A DNA stretch of 64,000 nt from Prevotella fusca JCM 17724 (GCF_001262015.1 NZ_CP012075.1:744001-808000), one strand, 5' to 3'. Counted from the first letter of the stretch, positions 26,635 through 35,474 are shown. Numbers and translations are program-made. The notes: generated by a model from the sequence alone, not told the origin.

Positions 26635-27894
26635 TTATTTTATGCGGAAACTATCTTTTATCGTATCCACCATGTCTAATTTCTCCCATGTAAACAATTC
26701 CACCTGAATGTTTTTTATTCCATGATACCTGCTTGTAAATGTTTTGTTCACAACTTCATTTTTCCGTCCCATGTGACCATAGGCTGCCGTTTCCGTGTAC
26801 ATCGGCTGGTTTAGTTTAAGCTGCCTTTCAATGGCTTTAGGGCGCAGGTCGAACATTTCAAAAATCTTCTGTGCAATTTCTCCGTCCGACATTCCGACAT
26901 TATTGTGTCCATATGTATCAACCGATACGCTGACAGGAGCAGCCACACCGATGGCATAAGCCAGCTGCACAAGAATTTCGTCCGCAACCCCTGCTGCTAC
27001 CATATTTTTGGCAATATATCGTGTCATATAAGCAGCACTGCGATCTACCTTGCTTGGATCCTTTCCAGAGAAAGCACCTCCGCCATGTGCTCCTCGTCCC
27101 CCATATGTATCCACAATTATTTTTCGCCCAGTAAGCCCCGTATCCCCATGCGGACCTCCTATAACAAATTTTCCTGTTGGATTTACAAGATACTTTATGT
27201 TACTGTTGAACAGCTTTTGTATTTTGGAATCACATTGGGAAATGACACGAGGCATAAGAATGTTAATCACATCGTTCTTAATCTTGTCCAGCATCTTCTT
27301 GTCGTCCACGTCAAAATCGTCATGCTGAGTACTTACCACTATTGTGTCAATGCGCAGAGGTTTTTTGTTCTCGGTGTATTCTATTGTTACCTGACTTTTT
27401 GCATCGGGGCGTAAATAAGTCATTTCCTTGCCCTCCTTGCGTATGTCGGAGAGTGTTCTCATAATGAGATGTGCCAAATCAAGAGAAACTGGCATATAAT
27501 TTTCGGTTTCATTGGTAGCATAGCCGAACATCATACCTTGGTCTCCTGCACCCTGTTCGTCCGTATCTTTATTGGAAACGCCTCTGTTTATATCATCGCT
27601 CTGCTCGTGAATAGCCGTGAGGATACCGCATGAATCACCGTCAAACTGATATTCAGCTTTTGTGTAACCAGCCTTGTTTATTGTTTCGCGGGCAACATTC
27701 TGAAGGTCGATGTATGTACTGGAACGCACTTCACCCATAATGACCACCTGCCCCGTCGTTACGAATGTTTCTATTGCACAGTGAGCATTTCTGTCATAAG
27801 CAAGGAAATAGTCAAGCAACGCATCTGAAATCTGGTCTGAAATCTTATCGGGATGTCCTTCTGAAACGGACTCCGATGTAAATAAATGTCTCAT
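26635..27894 (-). CDS. metK: S-adenosylmethionine synthetase on the mobile element
   Basis: A complete 419-residue MetK with all signatures: GHPDKISDQISDALLD near residue 13, the GAGDQGMMFGYATNE loop near residue 115, TGLTGRKIIVDTYGG, and GGAFSGKDPSKVDRSAAY. It makes SAM from methionine and ATP. There is no sign of decay. A housekeeping gene such as this is unusual cargo; its stop is 9 bases from the lipoprotein gene and its start 4 bases from the Gfo/Idh gene, so it is part of the same operon as the radical SAM enzyme. Dedicated SAM supply is the likely reason. The chromosome presumably has its own metK outside this window. Confidence 0.96.
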   Translation of the reverse strand: MRHLFTSESVSEGHPDKISDQISDALLDYFLAYDRNAHCAIETFVTTGQVVIMGEVRSSTYIDLQNVARETINKAGYTKAEYQFDGDSCGILTAIHEQSDDINRGVSNKDTDEQGAGDQGMMFGYATNETENYMPVSLDLAHLIMRTLSDIRKEGKEMTYLRPDAKSQVTIEYTENKKPLRIDTIVVSTQHDDFDVDDKKMLDKIKNDVINILMPRVISQCDSKIQKLFNSNIKYLVNPTGKFVIGGPHGDTGLTGRKIIVDTYGGRGAHGGGAFSGKDPSKVDRSAAYMTRYIAKNMVAAGVADEILVQLAYAIGVAAPVSVSVDTYGHNNVGMSDGEIAQKIFEMFDLRPKAIERQLKLNQPMYTETAAYGHMGRKNEVVNKTFTSRYHGIKNIQVELFTWEKLDMVDTIKDSFRIK

Positions 27895-27898
27895 CTTT

Positions 27899-28960
27899 TT
27901 ATCTTATATTGTTTAATTCTTCTAATATAGCGTATGTGGAACGCAGCGTCATGAAATCCGTATATTCTTCTGCTGTACCATTTTTCATTTCCGTCATTTC
28001 CACGAACATCTTTATCTCGTTAAAATATCCCTGTGTGTAAATCTGATTGTTTGCCAAAATGGGATTGAAGTTGTTTCTTGATAAAAGACACTCGTTGGAT
28101 AATTTGGTGGGGAGCACTTTTTCGATTGGTACTCCACCTATGGTACATACTGATGGCACAAATGACAGTCGCTCCATCTGGTCTATTTCATACGTTCCGT
28201 CCTGCGTGTTCACTCTGACATTTTCACTAGCATCTTTCCAAGAATAAAGTGTGGATAATTCCAAAGTACCAATAATATTGTCATGTTCCAGCATCAGCAG
28301 GTAGGTCACACCACCTTTTTTTGTACTTTTGACTTTATGCATCGCCAGTATCTTAGCCCCTCCAAAAAGAAAAACGACCAAGTCGATAGGGTGTATAAAC
28401 AAATCGTATATCTCATTGCCTTCGGGGTACAATCCCGTTTGGTAACGTAGGCTGTAACTATTTAATTCCCTGCCTTTTATTTCCTTTCTCAATCTGGAAA
28501 CAAGCGGAGAATGTCTTTTTTGCATTCCGACAACTGTGGTATTAAATCCAAATAACCTTTGCTTGTCAATAAGGCTGTTTAGTTCCTTTAAACACATACA
28601 GGGAGGTTTTTCTATAAAAAGAGATTTCCCCGATTTTATAACTTCTGATGCAATTTCAAAATGTGACGCAGGTGTGGCTGACACAAACACTCCTGCGACT
28701 GTCTCGTCATTGAGAATATCCTTTATAGATGTTGTCCCTATTATGCCCTTGAATTTTTTCCCTATCAGTTCTGCCTTTTTCGTGGAAGAACAGCACACAT
28801 ACTTCACGTTGACTTGTAGAAATTGGATGACGGGGAAAAGGTTGTGGATGGTGTGGTTTCCAAAACCAATTATAGCATAGTTCTTCTCATAACAGTCGGA
28901 GAGATATTTATTATCCCTTCTGCGCTTGTAAAGTCTGATGATTTTCTGAATGTCTGTCAT
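27899..28960 (-). CDS. Gfo/Idh/MocA family oxidoreductase
   Basis: A 353-residue protein with an N-terminal Rossmann fold (YAIIGFGNHTIHNLFPVIQFL near residue 29) followed by FIEKPPCM, the EKP motif whose Lys takes part in catalysis, and the C-terminal mixed sheet domain (GNEIYDLFIHPIDLVVFLFGG, with a likely catalytic His in FIHPIDL). Relatives oxidise or reduce sugars, inositols and sugar nucleotides using NAD(P). The first 28 residues form a basic extension before the fold. Four bases separate it from metK and five from the radical SAM gene. The substrate is unknown; partner genes suggest it acts on a product or precursor of the radical SAM step. Confidence 0.85.
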   Translation of the reverse strand: MTDIQKIIRLYKRRRDNKYLSDCYEKNYAIIGFGNHTIHNLFPVIQFLQVNVKYVCCSSTKKAELIGKKFKGIIGTTSIKDILNDETVAGVFVSATPASHFEIASEVIKSGKSLFIEKPPCMCLKELNSLIDKQRLFGFNTTVVGMQKRHSPLVSRLRKEIKGRELNSYSLRYQTGLYPEGNEIYDLFIHPIDLVVFLFGGAKILAMHKVKSTKKGGVTYLLMLEHDNIIGTLELSTLYSWKDASENVRVNTQDGTYEIDQMERLSFVPSVCTIGGVPIEKVLPTKLSNECLLSRNNFNPILANNQIYTQGYFNEIKMFVEMTEMKNGTAEEYTDFMTLRSTYAILEELNNIR

Positions 28961-28965
28961 TTAGG

Positions 28966-30027
28966 CTATATTAATCCTTTGAAATATTTGCGGTACGTGC
29001 ATTTTTCATCAGCAGTCCACTGATATTTCCCGTAAAACGCTTCGATAAGTTTTTTAGGGAAAAACCTCTCGGCTGCACGGAGAAGTATTATGTCAAATTT
29101 ACGATGGTAGTTAATCCAGCATTTGTTGCAGTCATGGGAATACTCACATTGAATCTTAGCAGTCCTTTGTGAATTGAAGATTTCGTCAAGAGTATTGTTG
29201 TGAACATTGCCGAGAATCACATCCAGATTTTGGCACAGGGGAACATTCCCATTGGAATGGATTACCAGTTCATTGTATATACTGTGGCATCTTAGGCGCA
29301 GATTTCCTTTTTTCCATTCATCGTACAGAGCCACAAAGTCAAAATTTTCCTGTGTTTTATGGATAGATTGCGGAATCTTTTTTATGTAGTCATTTCCGAC
29401 CTCCATTAGGTCCTCGGTGGTATCAAAGAAATCCATCGTATTGTAAATGCCTATTCTGACATCAATGTTATAGTGTTTGGCAAGCTGAATAACATAGTCC
29501 ATGTCCTCAAACGTGTTCCATGGAGTAAGGCAGAACATGAACGATATGGGAACAAAGTCCTTACAGCTTTCCACCACCTGAATGACCTTGTCATATCCGT
29601 CACGCCCTCTTAGAGTTTTATATGTTTCCTTGTTCCCATCTAAGGAAATATACAGATGTTTGGGCTTGTATTTCTTTACAGCTTCGATAACTTTAGAGGG
29701 TGCAAGGCAATTTGATAGCAGGGTGTAGTTTGTATGGTTGTTGTGAAACCAGTTCAGTATTGCATCAGCTTCAGGATGTAAAATAAATTCCCCCCCCTCC
29801 AGACCGACGGTTGTCCGTTTTGTTACGCACTTGCTCGACATTATCCGAATGATGTCCGATAATGACAAATGCTCTATTGGCTTTTTCCAAATAGAGCAAT
29901 GTTTACACCGTGACTGACAAAGTGATGTGGAATAAATCATCAAGGATGATAAAGTCTTATGTGTAGGTACTGTTATGTTTTTTACAAATGCACCTCCAGT
30001 TACGAGATAGTCTAAAACGTTATACAT
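28966..30027 (-). CDS. Radical SAM protein with SPASM-like C-terminal cysteines
   Basis: A 353-residue enzyme. The cluster-binding motif CQSRCKHC (Cys 37, 41, 44) is the CxxxCxxC of radical SAM enzymes, followed by the SAM-binding GGE in LEGGEF near residue 78. Further cysteines at 247, 265, 294, 300 and 303 (for example HSNGNVPLCQ and SHDCNKCW) form a SPASM or twitch-like region that would hold a second iron-sulfur cluster. Such enzymes mature peptides and proteins, or dehydrogenate alcohols and aminocyclitols. A run of eight C on the plus strand (29790-29797) lies inside the GGE region. Together with metK and Gfo/Idh it makes up the core of the cargo; its substrate is unknown. Confidence 0.88.
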   Translation of the reverse strand: MYNVLDYLVTGGAFVKNITVPTHKTLSSLMIYSTSLCQSRCKHCSIWKKPIEHLSLSDIIRIMSSKCVTKRTTVGLEGGEFILHPEADAILNWFHNNHTNYTLLSNCLAPSKVIEAVKKYKPKHLYISLDGNKETYKTLRGRDGYDKVIQVVESCKDFVPISFMFCLTPWNTFEDMDYVIQLAKHYNIDVRIGIYNTMDFFDTTEDLMEVGNDYIKKIPQSIHKTQENFDFVALYDEWKKGNLRLRCHSIYNELVIHSNGNVPLCQNLDVILGNVHNNTLDEIFNSQRTAKIQCEYSHDCNKCWINYHRKFDIILLRAAERFFPKKLIEAFYGKYQWTADEKCTYRKYFKGLI

Positions 30028-30044
30028 TGATTATGTTTATAGTA

Positions 30045-30080
30045 TTCTCCGCATACCAAGTTAACTTGGTATGCGGAGAA
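30045..30080. repeat. Perfect 36-base palindrome between secreted protein and radical SAM gene
   Basis: Two 18-base arms meet without a loop at 30062/30063 and are exactly complementary. It fills most of the 59-base gap, starting 7 bases after the stop of the secreted-protein gene. In RNA it would be a strong hairpin followed by weakly U-rich sequence, so it could cut down transcription into the downstream genes or protect the first message; as DNA it could bind a dimeric protein. Confidence 0.93.
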
Positions 30081-30086
30081 AAAGAA

Positions 30087-32486
30087 TTATTCAACGATTA
30101 TCTTTTGCTGTTTTGTCTTGTTATTTTCACTATAACTTATAACGTATGTACCGCTATGAGGCAATGTCGCCTTGTATGAATAAGAACCCTTGTACTTATT
30201 CTGTTTATAAGAGGTAACAACATGCCCATAAACATCTGTTATAGTCATCGAGAATTGACAATCATTCTCAAGGGTGTAGCTTATGCTAAGAGTGTTCCCT
30301 GAGACCTCTACACCAAAGCTGCTGCCATTTTTTGTAGGATTGGCTGAATCCTCTTGAACCACAGGAGTTAAATCCATACCGCTGAGCAATCCTTTCACAT
30401 ATAGCATCGTGTTTGCATAAGGAGAAACCAGCTCGCTTTCCGTAATGACCACAGGAGCGGTCAGCACAGGCTTAGCCCCAAATTTTGTCTCTTTTTTGAT
30501 TGTTGGAATTTGTGGTACCAAATCTTCCAACAGTTTAGTCATAAAGATGTTGCCTTCTCCCAGTTCCTTATATACCAAGAATTGACTGGACGGAACAGAT
30601 GCGCAATAAGATTTAAGCTGACGATAACTGTCATATTCTCCTAATTGTTCAAAACTGCTATAAGGAGATTGGTTTATATCCTTATCCCAAAGTGCAACTA
30701 AACTCTTGAACTTGCTTTCTGTTCCAGCAGGCAGCAAGGCAATTCTGCTTTCAATGAGACCTTGCTCCAAATCGGTAAACGAAACCTGTGCTACTTTTGC
30801 ATCGGCACTTAACTGTGGTTTTGTTCCCAACGAAGTGTCTTTACGGTAATATTCTACGATTTCCCCATAGGAATTACCTCTCACTCCGTTTCTAGGATGG
30901 AAAGTTCGTGCCAAAGCACCAGGCTTACTTTCCCAGTCATATCCATGCAAATTGCCATCAGCCCCATCCCGAACAGAAGCATGTGTATATTCTCTTTTTC
31001 CATTCCGCACGATAGCCCATAAAGCAACTGTCCCGTTTTCAGCATTTGCACCAACCCTTGTAAGTCCTCTTGACGCATAGAATTTGTCAAAAGCCCTCAA
31101 CGGGTCAGGGTCGTAGAAGTTAGAATGCGTCGAAGGAGGCCATTCCCAATAGGATGTTATTCCTCCAGACCAGCTTATACAGTTATAGGTTCGAGACTCG
31201 GGAGCGGACATAATCGCATCGTCTTCCTTCAAGTAAGGAAAAGAGCCAGCATATGTAACGTTATTTACGCTGCTTTTTTTACATTTTATGTAAACATTGC
31301 AAAGAACTTCTGGCTGATAAGAGCTGTACTGCGACAACAAAACGGCATTGCCTGCTACTGAGTACTTTTTGTTAATTCGCGCCCATCTTCCCCAATCAAA
31401 GTCTCCATTCCCTTGATAATCATCATTGTAAGCGATAATTCCAGATGGATTTCCGTAAGATTCTATCCAAACCATCGGATCACCTCCCTTGGAGCATACA
31501 AAAGTGTTATATACTTGATCTGTTCCTTGATTACATACTATTCCCAAACTAAACAAAGGGACATTGCTGTAATAATTTTCTCCGTTGATATTGACATTAG
31601 CAAGTCCGCTTGTGGCATTGAGCCATGAACGTACTCTGACGTAGTAAAGTCCCGTCTCAGGAATGTTGACATTCAAGGAAGCAAGGCATTGATTGTTGGA
31701 ATGTGCATTCCATGTGTATCGCTCAGGATTGTTTGCACTGAACAACTCAAGAACATGGTCATAGTTGTCAATTCCGTTTGTCGCTATAAATATTTGCTGT
31801 CCTCTCTGGAAAGAAACTGTCTTGAAAAAAGAGTACTTTATTTTGCAATTTCTAATGTATTCAAAATCATACAAAGGAGAGTCGTAGGAAACACTTCTTG
31901 CTTTTGCAAACAAAGGTATAGCCAATGTGTCTCTGCCACAGAAATTCAAAGACGGTTCTGCATTACTGAGTGCATTCTCATGAGATAAGGTCTTAAGTTC
32001 TACCTTATAGTCATTGTAATTTTGAGACGAAATGGTAGAATTTCCCAAATCCTTAGAAAGTCTGACAAATTCAACCTCTGGAACGTCAGGAGCAGTCCCA
32101 ACAATAGAGATGGTGTTCTTGCCTTTTCTCAGGAACACCTTTGAAGACTTCTTCAAGCCTATCGCCTGCCAGTCGTTTGACACAGGGGCTAAGACATCAT
32201 CTTGCAACTCGTTGTTTACCATTACTTTGTAAACAGATAGTGTGCCATCTGCTTTCTTCGTCCCTAACACCCAGAAGTTGGCATAATGAAGCCCCGAAAC
32301 TGGAGCTTCGACTTCAAAGGTGGTGAAAGTCTGAGCCTCTGTAATTGATTTTGTACACTTGAGAATCTTCACATCGCCACCTAAGCTTGGATTCTTCTCG
32401 TAATAACTAATGCTCTCCACACTTTGTGAGAAAGCAGTAACTGTTGTTGCAAATAAAATTAACAATGTAGTAATACCTTTTTTCAT
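30087..32486 (-). CDS. Large secreted protein with probable type IX sorting domain
   Basis: A 799-residue protein with a signal peptide (MKKGITTLLILFATTVTAFS). The first half is beta-rich, with a jelly-roll-like domain (about 30-145), then repeated beta domains. About residues 432-545 contain YNCISWSGG (Cys 436), THASVRDG (His 502) and YDWESKPG, an order that resembles Cys-His papain-like or NlpC/P60-like families; this is inference. The last 75 residues (VEVSGNTLSISYTLENDCQFSMTITDVYGHVV to the end) have the strand pattern of type IX secretion C-terminal sorting domains. It is the first gene of the cargo set, separated from the radical SAM gene by a palindrome. Possibly the substrate, toxin or effector of the set. 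Not recognised. Confidence 0.75.
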   Translation of the reverse strand: MKKGITTLLILFATTVTAFSQSVESISYYEKNPSLGGDVKILKCTKSITEAQTFTTFEVEAPVSGLHYANFWVLGTKKADGTLSVYKVMVNNELQDDVLAPVSNDWQAIGLKKSSKVFLRKGKNTISIVGTAPDVPEVEFVRLSKDLGNSTISSQNYNDYKVELKTLSHENALSNAEPSLNFCGRDTLAIPLFAKARSVSYDSPLYDFEYIRNCKIKYSFFKTVSFQRGQQIFIATNGIDNYDHVLELFSANNPERYTWNAHSNNQCLASLNVNIPETGLYYVRVRSWLNATSGLANVNINGENYYSNVPLFSLGIVCNQGTDQVYNTFVCSKGGDPMVWIESYGNPSGIIAYNDDYQGNGDFDWGRWARINKKYSVAGNAVLLSQYSSYQPEVLCNVYIKCKKSSVNNVTYAGSFPYLKEDDAIMSAPESRTYNCISWSGGITSYWEWPPSTHSNFYDPDPLRAFDKFYASRGLTRVGANAENGTVALWAIVRNGKREYTHASVRDGADGNLHGYDWESKPGALARTFHPRNGVRGNSYGEIVEYYRKDTSLGTKPQLSADAKVAQVSFTDLEQGLIESRIALLPAGTESKFKSLVALWDKDINQSPYSSFEQLGEYDSYRQLKSYCASVPSSQFLVYKELGEGNIFMTKLLEDLVPQIPTIKKETKFGAKPVLTAPVVITESELVSPYANTMLYVKGLLSGMDLTPVVQEDSANPTKNGSSFGVEVSGNTLSISYTLENDCQFSMTITDVYGHVVTSYKQNKYKGSYSYKATLPHSGTYVISYSENNKTKQQKIIVE

Positions 32487-32667
32487 AAGTTCTTTATTAA
32501 AAGGGTTTATACTAAATTAGACGGTGTAAATTTAGGGAATTTGTGTGACATTTCCAAGTTTTTAGTATGATTTCTGAGAAAAATACTGCGTTTTAGGCAC
32601 ATATAAACAGAATTACGAAGAAAGAAGTTTGTTAATGCGTTTGATGGCACTGTGTTTCATTCCTATA

Positions 32668-32704
32668 AAAAAAGAAAAGGTCAAGGAGAAATACCTCCTG
32701 ACCC
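32668..32704 (-). terminator. Intrinsic terminator of the HTH gene pair
   Basis: GGTCAAGGAG and CTCCTGACC form a stem with one bulged base and a 6-base loop (32680-32704). On the minus strand it is followed by TTTTCTTTTTTT. It ends the transcript from 33376-32771, so the cargo operon must have its own promoter in 32490-32660; I found only weak -7-like words there. Confidence 0.8.
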
Positions 32705-32770
32705 AAACATTATGTTACAAAATATTTCTATAATTAAGGCTGTATCTTTCCCTTAAATATTTCATAACAT

Positions 32771-33061
32771 CTACGCAATGGAATTTTCTTCTAATAACTT
32801 CTCCAAATCCGAAGCCTTGTATAGTATTTTCCCTGCGAATTGCGTGTAGGGGATAACTTTCCTGTCCCGATAGTCCTGCAAGGTACGAGGGCTGATATAC
32901 AGCCGTTCGCATACTTCCTTGCCTGTCAGGAAATGCTCACCGCCAAACAGCGGTTTGTGTGTCTGTGCCACTTCCTTTATCCGTCTGTTCATTCCTTCAA
33001 GTGCGGACAGCACCACCTGCATATCATCCGCTTCCATATTCAAGTCCTTTACTGATTCCAT
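32771..33061 (-). CDS. Excisionase-like HTH protein 1
   Basis: A 96-residue protein with a MerR/excisionase-type winged helix: LTGKEVCERLYISPRTLQDYRDRKVIPYTQFAGKILYKASDLEKLLEE (residues about 44-92). The order helix, turn, recognition helix (SPRTLQDYR), wing (KILYKASDL) is that of the HTH_17 family, small proteins common beside Bacteroidales integrases. It probably acts in excision or in regulation of the element. The next gene upstream encodes a similar protein, 12 bases away. Confidence 0.85.
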   Translation of the reverse strand: MESVKDLNMEADDMQVVLSALEGMNRRIKEVAQTHKPLFGGEHFLTGKEVCERLYISPRTLQDYRDRKVIPYTQFAGKILYKASDLEKLLEENSIA

Positions 33062-33073
33062 AATACCCTTGTC

Positions 33074-33376
33074 TTATTTGTTATTCTTTAATCTGTCTGT
33101 TTTTGTCTTCTCCGATTTAGTCTGCAACAGCCGCTCCACGTCCTCACGCCTGTAATAGCACTTATGCCCTATTTGCGTAAACGGCAGCACACCTGTATCC
33201 CGATAGTGCTGCAATGTACGCTTGCTGATATTAAGCAACCTGCATACATCGCCGTTGTGCAGCCAATCGGTGTGTCTGCTCTGTTCTCCGAATGCCTTGT
33301 GGCAGGTCTCGGCAAGACTGAGTATCTCGTTTCTCAACCTTGCCCAATTTGAATCCGTAATGATAAAATATCCCAT
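33074..33376 (-). CDS. Excisionase-like HTH protein 2
   Basis: About 100 residues, starting at MGYFIITDSNW (a longer frame to 33427 is open but its extra residues are unlike the family). The HTH is WLHNGDVCRLLNISKRTLQHYRDTGVLPFTQIGHKCYYRREDVERLLQ, very close in form to HTH protein 1, so the pair arose by an old duplication or comes as a standard set. A complete promoter lies upstream. The Lys-rich tail (KSEKTKTDRLKNNK) may bind DNA. Confidence 0.85.
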   Translation of the reverse strand: MGYFIITDSNWARLRNEILSLAETCHKAFGEQSRHTDWLHNGDVCRLLNISKRTLQHYRDTGVLPFTQIGHKCYYRREDVERLLQTKSEKTKTDRLKNNK

Positions 33377-33465
33377 AGTTTTATTGTTATTTTGTTTGTA
33401 ATTCTGTCTTATTGGTATTGACAACACCTTTGTCTGTTCTACGTTTCACTGCACGTTTATGCCTG

Positions 33466-33496
33466 CAAAGGTATGATGAGTTTGTCACACTTCAAA
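33466..33496 (-). promoter_or_regulatory. Promoter of the HTH gene pair
   Basis: On the minus strand, TTTG (33496-33493), 19 bases, TACCTTTG (33473-33466). This exactly fits the Bacteroidota consensus. It lies about 90 bases upstream of the second HTH gene. Confidence 0.8.
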
Positions 33497-33969
33497 GCAG
33501 CAGGGAACAGCAGGGAAATATCGGGAACTTCAAGGAAAAACTAACGCATTTTATCGGCAGCCGTTTGCGCATTCTTTCCCTGTTTTCTTCTTTCGCCGTC
33601 TGTTTGGCGCAAAGATAGGGCGGTGCATGTCCTATTCTATCATACTTCTTTTAAGTGGCACCTTGTAGCACTCTTGGTGTGGACAAAAGCTACCCTATTT
33701 CTGTGCTGATTCTTATTGTTTGCAATATCGGTGCAGAATACCGCAAACGTGTGCAAAAGGGTACACTTCTACCTCTATCTTTCCTTGCTATTTTATCCCC
33801 TGTTTTGATTTAATTCGGGCTTAAATCAGTTATTTCTTTTCCTGTCTCTTCAAAAATCCGTGCGAACTTTATTGCGAATGAACGCAACATTATGCAAGCA
33901 CTCTCCGAATGCTTGGAACTTTCCAGTTCTCTTCATAACTTCACTCTCGGAAACCAAACCAAGCATATA
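33497..33969. other. Gap between divergent HTH and VirE-like genes
   Basis: No gene is evident. A second minus-strand -7-like box (TATCTTTG at 33610-33617) lacks a good -33. A reading frame in front of the VirE-like gene from 33892 is probably not translated. Confidence 0.5.
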
Positions 33970-35325
33970 ATGAAAAGGAATGCAGATAAAGGCAATTCAG
34001 TGGACGAAAATAATACGCCCAAGCAAAGGAAGACTTCCTCCAAAAATGGTGAGATAGAAACCTATCTCTCCTCTTATTATGAGTTTAGGTACAACACGGT
34101 GTTGGGGCGAACCGAATACCGAAGTAAGGAAGATGCTCACTTCTCAAAAGTGGGTCGCTATGAAAGCAACACGCTCCGCAGGGAACTTGACAACGATGTG
34201 GGGATTATCACATCTTCCGACAACCTCTATTCCATTATAGAGAGCAGCTTCTCTCCACGTGTCAATCCCATACAGGAGTATTTCAATGGATTGCCCTTGG
34301 TGGATATTGGTAATAGCAGAGGTAATTATAGTGGCAATAGCGATAGTTGTAGTCATGGCAGTAGTGGTAATGGTAATAATGAACACAATAACCATTGTGA
34401 TATTTCTTCCCTTTCACTGAAAGCCATTCCCGAATTGGCAAGTTGCGTAGTTGTGCGCAACTCTGACAAGTGGCTGCCATACCTTACCAAATGGCTCGTG
34501 GCAGTGGTCGCCAACGCCATGGACGACCGTGAATGCCGTAACCATACCTGTCTTGTACTGACAGGCGAGCAGGGCAAGTTCAAGACAACTTTCCTTGACT
34601 TGCTCTGCCCACCTGCCCTGCATGGTTACAGCTACACGGGAAAGATATATCCGCAAGAGAAGGACACGCTTACCTATATAGGGCAAAACCTCATCGTAAA
34701 CATTGACGACCAGCTCAAAGCCCTCAACAAGCGTGACGAGAACGAACTGAAAAACCTCATCACCTGTCCGATGGTCAAGTACCGTATGCCTTACGACAAG
34801 TATGTGGAGGAACACCCACACTTGGCGAGTTTCGTTGCATCGGTAAATGGTAACGATTTCCTTACCGACCCCACAGGCAGCAGACGGTTTCTGCCCTTTG
34901 AAGTGCTTTCCATAGATATTGAGAGAGCAAAGGCTGTTTCTATGGATAATGTCTATGCGGAAGCGAAAGCCTTGCTGAGCATAGGTTTCCGCTATTGGTT
35001 TGACGATGAAGAGATAACGGAACTATACAGGGAGAGTGAGGATTTCCAAGTACAGACGGCAGAAATGGAACTACTGTTGCGCTGTTTTGAGAAACCTACG
35101 GAGGATAGTCCCAACTGTACCTATATGACTACCACAGAGATAATCACCTACTTGGGACTTTACACGCATCATCCCTTGTCCTTAAAGCACATGGGCGAAG
35201 CCCTGAAAAGGGCAGGCTTTGAGAAAGTGAGCAAGAGGCGAGAGGGTGGCAGTCCCATCTATGTATATAAGGTAAGGAAGATATTGCCTTGTCCTTTATT
35301 AGGCAGTTGCAACTATCAGATGTAG
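33970..35325 (+). CDS. VirE/VapE-like P-loop ATPase of the element
   Basis: About 451 residues. The frame opens at 33892, but the Met at 33970 (MKRNADKGNSV) starts the conserved part. An N-terminal region (SSYYEFRYNTVLGRTEYR) is followed by a low-complexity Gly/Asn/Ser/His linker (34309-34399), and then by the ATPase core: LVLTGEQGKFKTTFLDLLCPP (Walker A), INIDDQLKALNKRDENELKNLI style segment (Walker B), and SVNGNDFLTDPTGSRRFLPFEV (sensor and Arg finger). The virulence-associated E family resembles superfamily 3 helicases of viruses and plasmids. With the primase that follows, it probably replicates or processes the excised element. Confidence 0.85.
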   Translation: MKRNADKGNSVDENNTPKQRKTSSKNGEIETYLSSYYEFRYNTVLGRTEYRSKEDAHFSKVGRYESNTLRRELDNDVGIITSSDNLYSIIESSFSPRVNPIQEYFNGLPLVDIGNSRGNYSGNSDSCSHGSSGNGNNEHNNHCDISSLSLKAIPELASCVVVRNSDKWLPYLTKWLVAVVANAMDDRECRNHTCLVLTGEQGKFKTTFLDLLCPPALHGYSYTGKIYPQEKDTLTYIGQNLIVNIDDQLKALNKRDENELKNLITCPMVKYRMPYDKYVEEHPHLASFVASVNGNDFLTDPTGSRRFLPFEVLSIDIERAKAVSMDNVYAEAKALLSIGFRYWFDDEEITELYRESEDFQVQTAEMELLLRCFEKPTEDSPNCTYMTTTEIITYLGLYTHHPLSLKHMGEALKRAGFEKVSKRREGGSPIYVYKVRKILPCPLLGSCNYQM

Positions 35326-35474
35326 TAGGCACATGTAGTAGGTTGGTAGTATAACTTGGGACTAAAAAATAATATTGGAAATCAACTACTTATGTCAAAA
35401 TAGTATGTAGTAAGAAGAAAGATGAAAAAGTTTGGAGGGGAAAAACTTCTGAAAAAAGATTTTCTTTCAATAAG

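Noticed and set aside
26905..27414. Open frame of 169 residues opposite metK
   Set aside because: Antisense shadow of a strongly conserved gene.
33892..33969. N-terminal extension of the VirE-like protein
   Set aside because: The 26 extra residues have no family resemblance and the Met at 33970 begins the basic, conserved region.
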